Source: Simplicispira sp. 125 (GTDB lineage: Bacteria > Pseudomonadota > Gammaproteobacteria > Burkholderiales > Burkholderiaceae_C). From it: a DNA stretch of 64,000 nucleotides. The DNA lies in NCBI RefSeq assembly GCF_003096555.1, contig NZ_QEKM01000001.1, forward strand, positions 620,001 through 684,000, written 5' to 3'. The notes below the pieces were generated by a model. It did not search any database. It saw only the letters and a list, made by a program, of their open reading frames with translations, and was not told where the DNA came from. Within the stretch, counting starts at the first letter, position 1, and the number at the start of each line of letters is the position of its first letter. Of this stretch, positions 19,424-28,147 are shown in pieces. A program made the translations under genes and the position numbers.

Positions 19424-20974
19424 TCATCCGTCTTGTCGAGGCCCGGGCTTGCCGTCTTGCACCACAAAGCGCGCCAGGGTGTGGACGCCGCTGTCCTCGC
19501 GCAGTGGGTCGTCCACGCAGCGCAGGGTGGTGGTCCAGCGTGCCGGGGTCAGGTCGGCCAGGCCATAGCCGCGCTGGTCGCAGCGTGCCAGCAGAACATG
19601 GGGGTTGTGGCGGGCCACGGCATCGACTTTCTGTTGCGTGGTGCCCGAGCGTGAAGAAATGGAGGTGCCGCAGAACTCGCTGGCCAGTGTGGGCCCGTCT
19701 GGCCGGTCGGGGTGGGCGGGAACGCGGCAGACGTAGTTCTGGTGGATGTCGCCGCCCAGCAGCACGGTATTGCGCGGTGCATGGCGCTCTATGGCGTTCA
19801 GCAGGCGCTGGCGTGCGGCGGGGTAGCCGTCCCAGGTGTCGGTCGAGCGCAGTCCCGATGGGTAGTGGCGTGGGGAGAAGAGGGTGGTTTGCGCCAGCAC
19901 GCTCCAGCGCGCCTGGGTGTGTGCGTCGTACGCCAGGCCCTGGTCCAGCCACTTCTCTTGGGTGGTGCCCAGCATGCTGCGGGACGGGTCTTGCAGGGCG
20001 GCGCAGTCGTCCGGGCGCACGGCACCCGCGCCGCTCGACCGGGGGCGCCGGCAGGCTTGCAGGTCGCGGTACTGGCGGGTGTCGAGCAGGTGGATGTGGG
20101 CCAGCTGTCCCCAGTCCAGGCGGCGGTGCAGCGCAAAACCGCGGGCAGTCAGGCTGGATGCGCGCAGCGGCATGTGCTCGTAAAAAGCCTGCCAGGCCGC
20201 ACTGCGCAAGGCCAGGAAGGCGGCGGGATCCCCTTTGCCTGCGCTGCCCGCGTAGTCGTTTTGTATTTCGTGGTCGTCCCAGGTCACGGCCCAGGGGCAG
20301 CTGGCGTGGGCGGCCTGCAGGTGCGGGTCGCTTTTGTGCAGGGCATGGCGGTCGCGAAAGTCGGCCAGCGTGGTGGCGTGGCGCAGGCTGTGCACGCGCG
20401 CCAGGCCTGTGGTGTCGCGGGGCGATGCGTATTCGTAGATGTAGTCGCCCAGGAAGAGCACCAGGTCGGGTGTGTCGGTGCACAGGTGCCGCCAGGCGGC
20501 ATAGTGGCCGTCTTCCCAGCGCTGGCAAGACGCAAAGGCCAGGCGCAGGTGCCTGGGCATGGCCCCAGGCAAGGGGGCGGTGCGTGTGCGGCCGGTGCGG
20601 CTGATGGCATCGCCCAGCATGAAGCGGTAGTAATACCAGCGGTCGGGTTCCAGGCCGGTGAGCTCGACATGCACGCTGTGTCCCAGCGCAGCCAATGCGG
20701 GGGCTGTGCCGTGGCGCACGATGCGGCGGAACGCTTCGTCATTGGCCACTTCCCAGCGCACGGTGAGGGTATCGGCCAGGCTGGCGGGGGTGTTGGAGAT
20801 GCTGGGCAGCAGGCGCGTCCAGAGCACTACGCCCTGGGGCGCAGGCTCGCCACTGGCCACGCCCAGGCCAAAGGGGTTGTGCCGCAGTGTGCTGCCAGCC
20901 CATGCCCAGCGGGGCAGGGCGGCCATGGCAGCGGCGTTGCGGGCCAGGTGCAGGAACTGGCGGCGCTGGTGCAT
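19424..20974 (-). CDS. Tat-exported PhoD-like alkaline phosphatase
   Basis: Secreted phosphodiesterase/phosphatase of the PhoD family, 516 residues from the ATG at 20974. The N-terminus MHQRRQFLHLARNAAAMAAL is a twin-arginine signal (RRQFL). An N-terminal PhoD beta-sandwich domain (GVASGEPAPQGVVLWTRLLP) precedes the metallophosphatase core with FASCQRWEDGHYAAWRHL, DLVLFLGDYIYEY, WDDHEIQNDY and LLGGDIHQNY. These hold the residues that bind the Fe/Ca cluster in the family. A TTG 18 bases further upstream is an alternative start; neither has a clear ribosome site. It begins 35 bp after the diguanylate cyclase gene and is probably co-transcribed with it. Typical substrates are phosphate mono- and diesters. 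Confidence 0.9.
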   Translation of the reverse strand: MHQRRQFLHLARNAAAMAALPRWAWAGSTLRHNPFGLGVASGEPAPQGVVLWTRLLPSISNTPASLADTLTVRWEVANDEAFRRIVRHGTAPALAALGHSVHVELTGLEPDRWYYYRFMLGDAISRTGRTRTAPLPGAMPRHLRLAFASCQRWEDGHYAAWRHLCTDTPDLVLFLGDYIYEYASPRDTTGLARVHSLRHATTLADFRDRHALHKSDPHLQAAHASCPWAVTWDDHEIQNDYAGSAGKGDPAAFLALRSAAWQAFYEHMPLRASSLTARGFALHRRLDWGQLAHIHLLDTRQYRDLQACRRPRSSGAGAVRPDDCAALQDPSRSMLGTTQEKWLDQGLAYDAHTQARWSVLAQTTLFSPRHYPSGLRSTDTWDGYPAARQRLLNAIERHAPRNTVLLGGDIHQNYVCRVPAHPDRPDGPTLASEFCGTSISSRSGTTQQKVDAVARHNPHVLLARCDQRGYGLADLTPARWTTTLRCVDDPLREDSGVHTLARFVVQDGKPGPRQDG

Positions 20975-21009
20975 GTTGGGGAAGCTGTGCAAGCGTGCCC
21001 GCAGCGGTG

Positions 21010-22590
21010 TCAGGCAGGCATCACGCGGTTTTTGCCGGAGCGCTTGGCAAGGTACATGCCCTGGTCAGCACGGTGGATGGCTTCGGCCGCGGTTTCGGTG
21101 CTGGTCAGCTGGGCCACGCCGGCGCTGAAGGTGATGAGAATTTTTTCGTTGTTGCGCAAAAAAAAGCGCGTGGTCAGCTCGCGCTGCAGGCGCTGCATGG
21201 CTTCGACGCCCTGGGTCAGTGCGGTATCGGGCAGCACCACCACAAATTCTTCGCCACCGTAGCGTGCCAGCATGTCTTGCGGGCGCATGACTTCGCGCAC
21301 CACATCGGCCAGGTGCACCAGGGCAGCGTCGCCGGACTCATGGCCGAGCCGATCGTTGATCAGCTTGAAGTTGTCCACGTCGAGCAGGGATACGCACAGC
21401 GGGGTATTGGTGCGGTGGGCGCGCGCAATTTCGCGTTCTATGACTTCGTCGAGCCCCTTGCGGTTGAGCGAGCCGGTGAGCGGGTCGTGGCGGGCCTGGG
21501 TGCTCACGCGGTCAAGTTCCTGTTGCAGCCGCACCATTTCGGTCTGCTTCTCTTGGGCGCGTCCGCGCAGGTCGGTGAGTTCGTCGCGCACCACGCGGCT
21601 GTCCAGCGCCAAGGAGCGCGTGGCACCCACCAGTTCCTTGAGGACCGGGGTGATCTCTGCCAGCGAACTGGCCCGCGAGATCTGCTCGGAGTAGCGCTCC
21701 ATCCTGTTTTGGTAGCCGCTGCTGGCCTGGGTCATGTCGGACAGGCGTTCGATAAAGGTAGAAAGCATCTCCTTCATCTGCTCCTGGGCCTCGACCATGC
21801 GGCCCTTGGCCTCGGTCTGCTTGAAGATGACATCCTTCAGGCGGCGTTGCACATCGTCGAGGCGGCGCAGGGTGAGTGGCTGGGCGGTGGCGGCCACCAG
21901 AGCCTCGGCCTGGCCCTGAAGCCAGCGGTCGTCGATGCTCAGCGCGGCGATGTTGCCAAACACCATGTGCAGCAATTCCAGCAGCATGGCGCGCACGGAG
22001 GCCTGGTCTTCGGTGGCGAACGACAGACGGAAGCTGAAATTGGCCAGCATGATCTGCAGCGTGCTGATCGGCGGCGCAGGCTGGCGCAGAAACTTCACCA
22101 ACTGACCGCCAAGCAGATGAACGCGCGCGTCATCGCTGCTCAGGCCATGCAGGGTGTGCTCTACCATGCGCGCCAGCTGTTCGGCCAGTTCGTCCGGGAT
22201 CGTGGTCGGGGTCCTTGTGAGGAGGAGGGTGGTGGGTGCGACAGCGGATGCATCCGGGGTTCCGGGCATGTCAGTACCGGGCTCACCCACTTCGATGGGT
22301 GCACTGGCACCTAATTTGGCGTAGCCTACAAACACGCTTTGCATGGCTTGCCAGTCTTTCTGGGCCACAGCGGCTTCAAATTGCCCGAGCAGGCGCTTTT
22401 GCGCGGGTGTCTGGCCGGGAACCACCCGCAAAATCTGCCGCAGTTGCCCTTCAGGAAATGGCGGTGGGGTGATGTTCCCGGAGATTTCGTCGTACAACGT
22501 TCTGAAGTTGTCCGGCGTGGGCGTCAGCCTGCGCAAGGCCAGTTGCTTGAGGGTTTCGCGCGCGATATCCGAAGGAAGTCTCTCGGCCAT
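21010..22590 (-). CDS. Cytosolic diguanylate cyclase (GGDEF) with helical N-terminal region
   Basis: Soluble protein of 526 residues with no signal or membrane segment. The C-terminal GGDEF domain (about 360-526) starts with HDPLTGSLNRKGLDE and has the active-site motif GGEEF at 445-449. The inhibitory I-site is RPQD at 436-439. It should therefore make cyclic di-GMP with product feedback. The first 250 residues are mostly helical and match no domain I know. They are followed by a coiled coil (about 270-360) such as EKQTEMVRLQQELDRVSTQ, which would set the dimer. What the N-terminus senses is unknown. The ATG at 22590 gives MAERLPSDIARETLKQL. It lies upstream of the PhoD-like gene in the same direction. 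Confidence 0.9.
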   Translation of the reverse strand: MAERLPSDIARETLKQLALRRLTPTPDNFRTLYDEISGNITPPPFPEGQLRQILRVVPGQTPAQKRLLGQFEAAVAQKDWQAMQSVFVGYAKLGASAPIEVGEPGTDMPGTPDASAVAPTTLLLTRTPTTIPDELAEQLARMVEHTLHGLSSDDARVHLLGGQLVKFLRQPAPPISTLQIMLANFSFRLSFATEDQASVRAMLLELLHMVFGNIAALSIDDRWLQGQAEALVAATAQPLTLRRLDDVQRRLKDVIFKQTEAKGRMVEAQEQMKEMLSTFIERLSDMTQASSGYQNRMERYSEQISRASSLAEITPVLKELVGATRSLALDSRVVRDELTDLRGRAQEKQTEMVRLQQELDRVSTQARHDPLTGSLNRKGLDEVIEREIARAHRTNTPLCVSLLDVDNFKLINDRLGHESGDAALVHLADVVREVMRPQDMLARYGGEEFVVVLPDTALTQGVEAMQRLQRELTTRFFLRNNEKILITFSAGVAQLTSTETAAEAIHRADQGMYLAKRSGKNRVMPA

Positions 22591-22703
22591 GAACAGCCAC
22601 CAGGGCAGGAAATGCAGGAAGCCGCAAGTGTGACAGAGGCCACCGGGCTTGAACAGGGTGTGCGCTGCGCGCGCCTGCAGGTGCGTGGCGCGCGCTCTAC
22701 ACC

Positions 22704-23678
22704 CTAGTTCACCATCACGAGCTTGCCCTGCACGCTGCGCGAGCCCATGTGGGCAAAAGCGGCGGGCAGTTCAGCCATGGGCATCGTGCGGTCAATGACC
22801 GGCTTGATCTTGCCCTGGGCATACCACTGCGCCAATTCCATCATCATGGCGCTATTGGCCTTGGGCTCGCGCTTGGCAAACTCACCCCAGAACACACCCA
22901 CGATGGATGCGCCCTTGAGCAAGGGCAGGTTCAGGGGTAGTGCCGGAATAGGCCCCGCCGCAAAGCCGACCACCAGGTAGCGACCGCGCCAGGCGATCGA
23001 ACGGAAGGCCTGCTCGGCAAAGTCGCCGCCAACGGGGTCGTACACCACATCCGGGCCCTTGCCGCCCGTCAGGCGCTTGACGGCCTCGCGCAGGTCTTCT
23101 TTTTGGTAATTGATGGTGCTGTCTGCACCGATCGAGGAGCACAGCGCGCACTTTTCGTCCGTGGAGGCTGCAGCAATCACGGTGGCACCCAGGGCCTTGG
23201 CGATCTGAATGGCAGCGGTTCCCACACCGCCTGCGGCACCCAGCACCAGCACGGTCTCGCCGGCCTTGAGCTGCGCCCGGTCCACCAGGGCATGGTGGGA
23301 CGTGGCATAGGTCATGATGAACGCGGCTGCATCCACATGGGAAAAACCGGGTGGCAGGGGCATGCACAGGGCCGCCGGTGCAATGGTGTGGGTGCCAAAA
23401 CCCCCCGTGCCCGACAGGCAGGCAATGCTCTGTCCCGGCTGGAGGTGCGTCACACCTTCGCCCACGGCCTGCACCACGCCGGCGTATTCGGCCCCGGGCA
23501 CAAACGGCAGTGGCGGCTTGATCTGGTACTTGTTCTGGACCATCAGCAGGTCTGGAAAGTTCAGACTGGCGGCCTTGATCTCGACCAGAACCTCGCCCGC
23601 CTTGGGGGTCGGTGTGGGCAACTCGGTCCAGGCCAGGGCTTCGACGCCGGTGGGGTTGGTGCATAGCCATGCGTGCAT
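22704..23678 (-). CDS. NADPH:quinone oxidoreductase (zinc-free MDR family)
   Basis: Quinone oxidoreductase-like member of the medium-chain dehydrogenase/reductase family, 324 residues. The GroES-like N-terminal domain ([23 protein letters not shown]) is followed by the Rossmann fold with LGAAGGVG at 146-153 for NADPH. The typical segments [11 protein letters not shown] and [11 protein letters not shown] are present. Catalytic zinc cysteines of alcohol dehydrogenases are absent, as expected in this branch. It should reduce quinones or other conjugated carbonyls. The ATG at 23678 has GGAG about 10 bases upstream. The frame is open to 24029, but that part is antisense to surE. It is divergent from surE across 135 bp. 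Confidence 0.92.
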   Translation of the reverse strand: MHAWLCTNPTGVEALAWTELPTPTPKAGEVLVEIKAASLNFPDLLMVQNKYQIKPPLPFVPGAEYAGVVQAVGEGVTHLQPGQSIACLSGTGGFGTHTIAPAALCMPLPPGFSHVDAAAFIMTYATSHHALVDRAQLKAGETVLVLGAAGGVGTAAIQIAKALGATVIAAASTDEKCALCSSIGADSTINYQKEDLREAVKRLTGGKGPDVVYDPVGGDFAEQAFRSIAWRGRYLVVGFAAGPIPALPLNLPLLKGASIVGVFWGEFAKREPKANSAMMMELAQWYAQGKIKPVIDRTMPMAELPAAFAHMGSRSVQGKLVMVN

Positions 23679-23813
23679 GAGGGGTGTCTCCAGTCGTTGC
23701 AAACCGAAATGATAGGTCTGTGCCGCAGGCACTCCATGTCCCTTGAGCGACCCCGCTATGACGGTCTGCCGTACCGGGTGGGCGCCTACAATCCAGCCAC
23801 TCGATACCGCACC

Positions 23814-24596
23814 ATGAAGATACTTATTTCCAACGACGATGGCTATCAGGCTCCCGGCATCGTGGCGCTCCATGCGGCACTGGCCCAGGTCGCTGATGTG
23901 GAAGTGGTGGCGCCCGAACACAACAACAGCGCCAAGTCCAACGCGCTGACGCTGCATTCCCCCCTGTATGTCCAAACGGCGGTCAACGGTTTTCGCTACA
24001 TCAATGGCACACCGGCCGACTGCGTTCACGTCGCGTTGACCGGCTTGCTAGGGTATAGGCCCGACCTGGTGGTGTCGGGCATCAATAACGGCGCCAACAT
24101 GGGCGACGACACCATCTATTCCGGCACCGTGGGTGCTGCGATGGAGGGCTATCTGTTTGGAATTCCGGCGATTGCGTTCTCGCAGGTGGACAAAGGTTGG
24201 GGCGAGATCGAGGCCGCAGCACAAAAGGCGGCAGAAATTGTTCGACAGATGGCTGCACGGAAGCTGGTGGGTGAGGCGCCCTGGCTGCTCAATATCAATA
24301 TTCCCAACCTGCCGATGCATGCGATGCGCTCCCTGAAGCTGTGCCGCCTGGGGCGTCGCCACGCCGCCGAACGGGTGATTACCCAGGAAAGCCCACGCGG
24401 TGAAGTCATGTACTGGATTGGCAGCGCTGGTGCGGCCAAGGACGACGCCGAGGGCACAGATTTCCATGCCACGTCGAACGGGCATGTGTCCATCACTCCC
24501 CTTAAGGTGGATCTCACCGACTACCAGAATCTGGGTTACTGGGCGCAGACCGCCGCTCACCTGGCGGCAGGTGACGCCGCTTCTGAAGGCAGCTGA
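23814..24596 (+). CDS. surE: 5'/3'-nucleotidase SurE
   Basis: Survival protein SurE, 260 residues. It is a divalent-metal-dependent phosphatase that dephosphorylates nucleoside monophosphates and short polyphosphates. The metal site [13 protein letters not shown] (Asp8, Asp9) begins at residue 3. Further family motifs are [28 protein letters not shown] and [20 protein letters not shown]. The ATG at 23814 starts [10 protein letters not shown], as in other SurE proteins. Its TGA overlaps the ATG of pcm by one base (TGATG), so translation is coupled. surE-pcm-nlpD is a widely conserved stress and stationary-phase cluster. Confidence 0.97.
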   Translation: MKILISNDDGYQAPGIVALHAALAQVADVEVVAPEHNNSAKSNALTLHSPLYVQTAVNGFRYINGTPADCVHVALTGLLGYRPDLVVSGINNGANMGDDTIYSGTVGAAMEGYLFGIPAIAFSQVDKGWGEIEAAAQKAAEIVRQMAARKLVGEAPWLLNINIPNLPMHAMRSLKLCRLGRRHAAERVITQESPRGEVMYWIGSAGAAKDDAEGTDFHATSNGHVSITPLKVDLTDYQNLGYWAQTAAHLAAGDAASEGS

Positions 24597-25378
24597 TGCA
24601 GCAACGGCGCCCCGGATTTCCGGCACGCATTCTTCCATCGGCTCCCGGCGTAGGCAAGCCGGTGGCTGCGCCTGCGGTGCGGACGGGGTTGCCGCAGGCA
24701 GTCGCCATGCCCACGGGCCTGGGACTCGATTCAGCGGCGGTACGCGCACGCATGGTGCAGCGCCTGGGGGCTGCCGGCATCACGTCGCCCAAGGTGCTGC
24801 AAGCCATGGGTGCAGTGGAGCGGCACCGTTTTGTTGATTCGGGCCTGGTCAATCAGGCGTACGAGGACACCAGCCTGCCCATCGGGCTGGGACAGACGAT
24901 CTCCAAGCCCAGCATCGTGGCGCGCATGGCTGAATTGCTGCTGGGGGCCGAGGTCATTCGTTCGTCAGGATCACTCGGTCGCGTACTGGAAGTCGGCACT
25001 GGCTGTGGTTACCAGGCAGCTGTGCTGAGTCGACTGGCCCGCGAGGTCTACAGCATTGAGCGCCTGCGAGGCCTGCACGACAAGGCGCGTGTTCATTTGC
25101 GCCCTTTGCGGCTTGCCAATGTGCACCTGCTTTTCGGCGATGGCATGGTCGGTTTTGCCCAGGGTGCGCCCTACGCCGGTATCGTGGCGGCTGCAGGCGG
25201 TGCAGCGATTCCGCCCCAGTGGTGTGAACAGTTGGCGGTGGGCGGGCGGCTGGTAGCCCCCATTGCCGGAGCCGACGGGCAGCAAATGTTGTTGGTAGTC
25301 GACAAGACGGCGCACGGATTGAAACAAACCGTGCTCGAGCCAGTGCACTTTGTCCCTCTAAAATCAGGCGTTGCTTGA
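24596..25378 (+). CDS. pcm: Protein-L-isoaspartate O-methyltransferase
   Basis: Repair enzyme, 260 residues, that methylates isoaspartyl sites in aged proteins using S-adenosylmethionine so they can return to aspartate. The SAM-binding motif VLEVGTGCGYQAAVLS is near residues 129-144. SLPIGLGQTISKPSIVARM, typical of Pcm, is near 92-110, and GIVAAAGGAAIPP replaces the usual post-motif II. The first 45 residues are Pro/Ala-rich and longer than in E. coli Pcm (208 residues). They may be a lineage-specific extension, or the true start may be a later ATG such as the one at MPTGLGLDSAAV. I keep 24596 because it overlaps the surE stop in the usual coupled way. Confidence 0.95.
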   Translation: MQQRRPGFPARILPSAPGVGKPVAAPAVRTGLPQAVAMPTGLGLDSAAVRARMVQRLGAAGITSPKVLQAMGAVERHRFVDSGLVNQAYEDTSLPIGLGQTISKPSIVARMAELLLGAEVIRSSGSLGRVLEVGTGCGYQAAVLSRLAREVYSIERLRGLHDKARVHLRPLRLANVHLLFGDGMVGFAQGAPYAGIVAAAGGAAIPPQWCEQLAVGGRLVAPIAGADGQQMLLVVDKTAHGLKQTVLEPVHFVPLKSGVA

Positions 25379-25390
25379 AGGAAATTGCTT

Positions 25391-26269
25391 ATGTTGGTAT
25401 CGCGTAGTCGTGGGGTGTGGGTTTCTGTGGCGCTGGCAAGCCTTGTACTGGCGGGCTGCGGTACCCGCATGACCAGGGCTCCCGTGGAGGATCGGGGCAC
25501 CGCTGTGGTTGTGCAGTCGGGTGAGGTGGCGGCCTCGTCGGCCGTCAAACCTTTGCCAGGTGCCGAGAACGCGGGTCGCCCCGGTTACTACACCGTCAAG
25601 CCAGGAGATACCCTGATCCGTATCGGCCTGGACACGGGTCAGAGCTGGAAAGACATCGCCCGCTGGAACAACATGGACAACCCCAACCTGATTGAGGTGG
25701 GGCAAGTGTTGCGGGTTACTTCTCCTGCGGCAGTGGTGGCTGCGCCTGTTGTGCATGACAGCGGCGGTGTCGTGACACGGCCTGTGACGTCTTCCAGTGT
25801 TGCGCCAGCACCAGCCACTTCGGCGTCCGCCGCAAAACCGGCCGCGCCTGCACCAACCCCGGTAGCAGTAACGCCAGCCCCTTCGCCAGCGGCCGGGGAT
25901 GACGAAATGGGTTTCATCTGGCCGGCTTCCGGTTCCTTGTTGGCGGGCTTCGACGAAGCGCGCAACAAGGGGTTTGATATTGGCGGCAAGGCCGGTGATG
26001 CGGTATTGGCTGCCGCCGATGGCCGGGTTGTGTACGCAGGCGCAGGCCTGCGTGGGTATGGCAACCTCGTCATCCTCAAGCACAACAACACCTTCCTGAC
26101 AGCCTATGCCCATAACCAGACCTTGCTGGTGAAGGAGGACCAGTCCGTGCGCAAGGGGCAGAAAATTGCCGAGATGGGCAGCACCGATGCTGATCGCGTG
26201 AAGCTGCATTTCGAGATTCGCCGCCAGGGCAAACCGGTCGATCCGGCGCGTTTCCTGCCTTCGCGCTAA
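25391..26269 (+). CDS. nlpD: NlpD-like LysM/LytM murein hydrolase activator lipoprotein
   Basis: Outer-membrane lipoprotein, 292 residues. In E. coli, NlpD activates the amidase AmiC during daughter-cell separation. The signal peptide ends in LAGC (Cys23). A LysM peptidoglycan-binding domain (YYTVKPGDTLIRIG..., about 67-110) and a Pro/Ala linker precede a LytM/M23 fold with GFIWPASGSLLAGFDE, LRGYGNLVILKHNN and LHFEIR. The first metal histidine of active LytM enzymes is Asn here (NKGFDIGGKAGD). This matches E. coli NlpD, so it is an activator and not an active peptidase. GAAGGAAA precedes the ATG at 25391; a TTG at 25385 is less likely. rpoS, which normally follows, is missing. Confidence 0.94.
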   Translation: MLVSRSRGVWVSVALASLVLAGCGTRMTRAPVEDRGTAVVVQSGEVAASSAVKPLPGAENAGRPGYYTVKPGDTLIRIGLDTGQSWKDIARWNNMDNPNLIEVGQVLRVTSPAAVVAAPVVHDSGGVVTRPVTSSSVAPAPATSASAAKPAAPAPTPVAVTPAPSPAAGDDEMGFIWPASGSLLAGFDEARNKGFDIGGKAGDAVLAAADGRVVYAGAGLRGYGNLVILKHNNTFLTAYAHNQTLLVKEDQSVRKGQKIAEMGSTDADRVKLHFEIRRQGKPVDPARFLPSR

Positions 26270-26271
26270 CC

Positions 26272-27285
26272 ATGGTGGGCGATCGCCAGGTGGCGCTGGA
26301 CGAGGTTTCGGCGCAAGACCTGGTCGAGGATGAATCACCGGCTTTGTCGGAGACCGAATCGCGGGTCATTGACATGGGCATAGCCCAGCATGGCGAACGC
26401 CTGGACAAGGCGCTGGCCGACAGGGTTCCCGAGTTTTCGCGCAGCTATCTTCGGCAATTGCTGGAGCATGGGGCGGTTCAGCTCAATGGCCACGTCTTCT
26501 TTAAGGTGGCCCAGAAGGTCAAGGCCGGGGATCGGGTGGTGCTGGAAATGCGCCCGACACTGGAAAGCCAGGCCTTCCGACCCGAGTCCATGGCCATTGA
26601 TGTGGTGCATGAAGACGAACACCTGCTGGTGGTGAACAAGCCTGCAGGACTGGTTGTGCACCCCGCGCCAGGAAACTGGAGTGGGACGCTGCTCAATGGC
26701 CTGATGGCGCGCGACCCGAAAAGTGCGCTGGTGCCGCGCGCAGGCATCGTTCACCGGCTGGACAAGGACACCAGTGGCCTGATGGTGGTTGCCCGTACCC
26801 GTGCCTCCATGGATGCCTTGGTCCACATGATCGCGCAAAGGCAGGTGCATCGCCAGTATTTGGCGTTGGCACACCGGCCCTGGAAAGCCGCGGGATCGAT
26901 CGCTGTAGATGCCCCGATTGGCCGCGACCCCCGCAACCGCTTGCGCATGGCTGTAGTCGATCTGGCTATGCATGCGGGCAAGGTGGCGCGGACCGATGTG
27001 GAATTGCTGGCCAACGGCACACAGGTATGTTGGGTGCGTTGCACGCTGCACACCGGGCGCACACACCAGATTCGGGTGCATATGGCCTTCAAGGGCCACC
27101 CGCTGGTCGCCGATGGGTTGTATGGCGGAACATCCTTGGCGGGCATGCAGCGCCAGGCGCTGCATGCCTTCCGCCTTGCATTCACGCATCCGGTGACGGG
27201 CGAGGCGATGGAGTTTTTGGCCCCTGTTCCGACAGACATGCGTTCGGCTCTGGATGTTTTGGGGCTGAGATACAATGGCGCCTGA
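26272..27285 (+). CDS. rluD: RluA/RluD-family 23S rRNA pseudouridine synthase
   Basis: Pseudouridine synthase, 337 residues, with an N-terminal S4 RNA-binding domain (RLDKALADRVPEFSRSYLRQ). The RluA-type catalytic domain contains GIVHRLDKDTSGLMVVAR with the catalytic Asp164. The S4 domain and length fit RluD, which modifies helix 69 of 23S rRNA. RluC is the main alternative, so the symbol is provisional. The start at 26272 is 2 bp after the nlpD stop. The first 35 residues are acidic and poorly conserved, and a later Met (MGIAQHGERLDKAL) could be the start. It occupies the place usually held by rpoS. In many bacteria rluD neighbours bamD or yfiH, which are not here. Confidence 0.88.
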   Translation: MVGDRQVALDEVSAQDLVEDESPALSETESRVIDMGIAQHGERLDKALADRVPEFSRSYLRQLLEHGAVQLNGHVFFKVAQKVKAGDRVVLEMRPTLESQAFRPESMAIDVVHEDEHLLVVNKPAGLVVHPAPGNWSGTLLNGLMARDPKSALVPRAGIVHRLDKDTSGLMVVARTRASMDALVHMIAQRQVHRQYLALAHRPWKAAGSIAVDAPIGRDPRNRLRMAVVDLAMHAGKVARTDVELLANGTQVCWVRCTLHTGRTHQIRVHMAFKGHPLVADGLYGGTSLAGMQRQALHAFRLAFTHPVTGEAMEFLAPVPTDMRSALDVLGLRYNGA

Positions 27286-27442
27286 CGGCCATTTTTGGCT
27301 TTGCTCGCATGCCGGCGGATTCCCGCAAGGTGTTGGTGCGGTGTGATACCTGTACCCCTACAGTCCCCATTGATCGATTTTTCTGTTGGTTTGGTGCCCT
27401 GCTCGTGCGTGAGCCGCACCCTTTTCCCGGAATTGCTGAACC

Positions 27443-28147
27443 ATGAATACGGTGGATGCCAAACGGGTTCTTGAAACTGCGTTGATCTGTGCACAGCAAC
27501 CTTTGGCTGTGCGTGATATGCGCGTGCTTTTCAATGATGCGCTGGGGTCGGATACGATCAAGACGCTGCTATTGGATTTGCAACAGGATTGGGCCTTGCG
27601 TGGCGTGGAATTGGTGCCGGTGGCAACCGGCTGGCGCTTCCAGAGCCGTCCTGAAATGCGGGAGTATCTGGATCGCCTGCACCCGGAGAAGCCGCCGCGC
27701 TATTCCCGCGCTACGCTGGAAACCCTGGCCATCATTGCCTACCGCCAACCAGTGACGCGGGGCGATATTGAAGACATCCGCGGTGTGACGGTCAATAGTT
27801 TGATCATCAAACAGTTGGAAGACCGGGGTTGGGTTGAAGTGATTGGTCACCGAGAAACGGTGGGGCGTCCGGCGTTGCTGGCGACGACCCGGCATTTTCT
27901 GGATGACCTTGGATTGCAATCACTCGATCAATTGCCGGTTCTTGATGAGCCATCGGTGCAGGAGAGGGTGCTGCAATCCCTGCAATTGCGCGAAGATGAA
28001 ATGTTGGCGCAGCCGGAGCTGCCGGCCTTGGATGCAGCCAACGACCACGAGATGGGGGCTGGAAATTTGACGGAAGTTGTCAAGCCCAGTGATGCGGATG
28101 CCCCGATCCCTAACCATGAAGATGCTGCAGGCAGCATCCTGGAATAA
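27443..28147 (+). CDS. scpB: Chromosome segregation and condensation protein ScpB
   Basis: Kleisin-associated subunit of the SMC-ScpAB condensin, 234 residues. It has two winged-helix domains, seen as [23 protein letters not shown] and [26 protein letters not shown], followed by [29 protein letters not shown]. The C-terminal 50 residues are acidic and variable. scpA and smc are not in the window. The gene overlaps the next (rluB) at TAATG, a common scpB-rluB pairing. A 157-bp gap separates it from the upstream pseudouridine synthase, with no obvious terminator. ATG at 27443 gives [14 protein letters not shown]; no strong ribosome site is visible. Confidence 0.94.
   Translation: MNTVDAKRVLETALICAQQPLAVRDMRVLFNDALGSDTIKTLLLDLQQDWALRGVELVPVATGWRFQSRPEMREYLDRLHPEKPPRYSRATLETLAIIAYRQPVTRGDIEDIRGVTVNSLIIKQLEDRGWVEVIGHRETVGRPALLATTRHFLDDLGLQSLDQLPVLDEPSVQERVLQSLQLREDEMLAQPELPALDAANDHEMGAGNLTEVVKPSDADAPIPNHEDAAGSILE

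Noticed and set aside
18385..20604. Plus-strand open frame of 739 codons opposite ggt and the PhoD-like gene
   Set aside because: It spans two real genes and the repeat between them and has no domain similarity.
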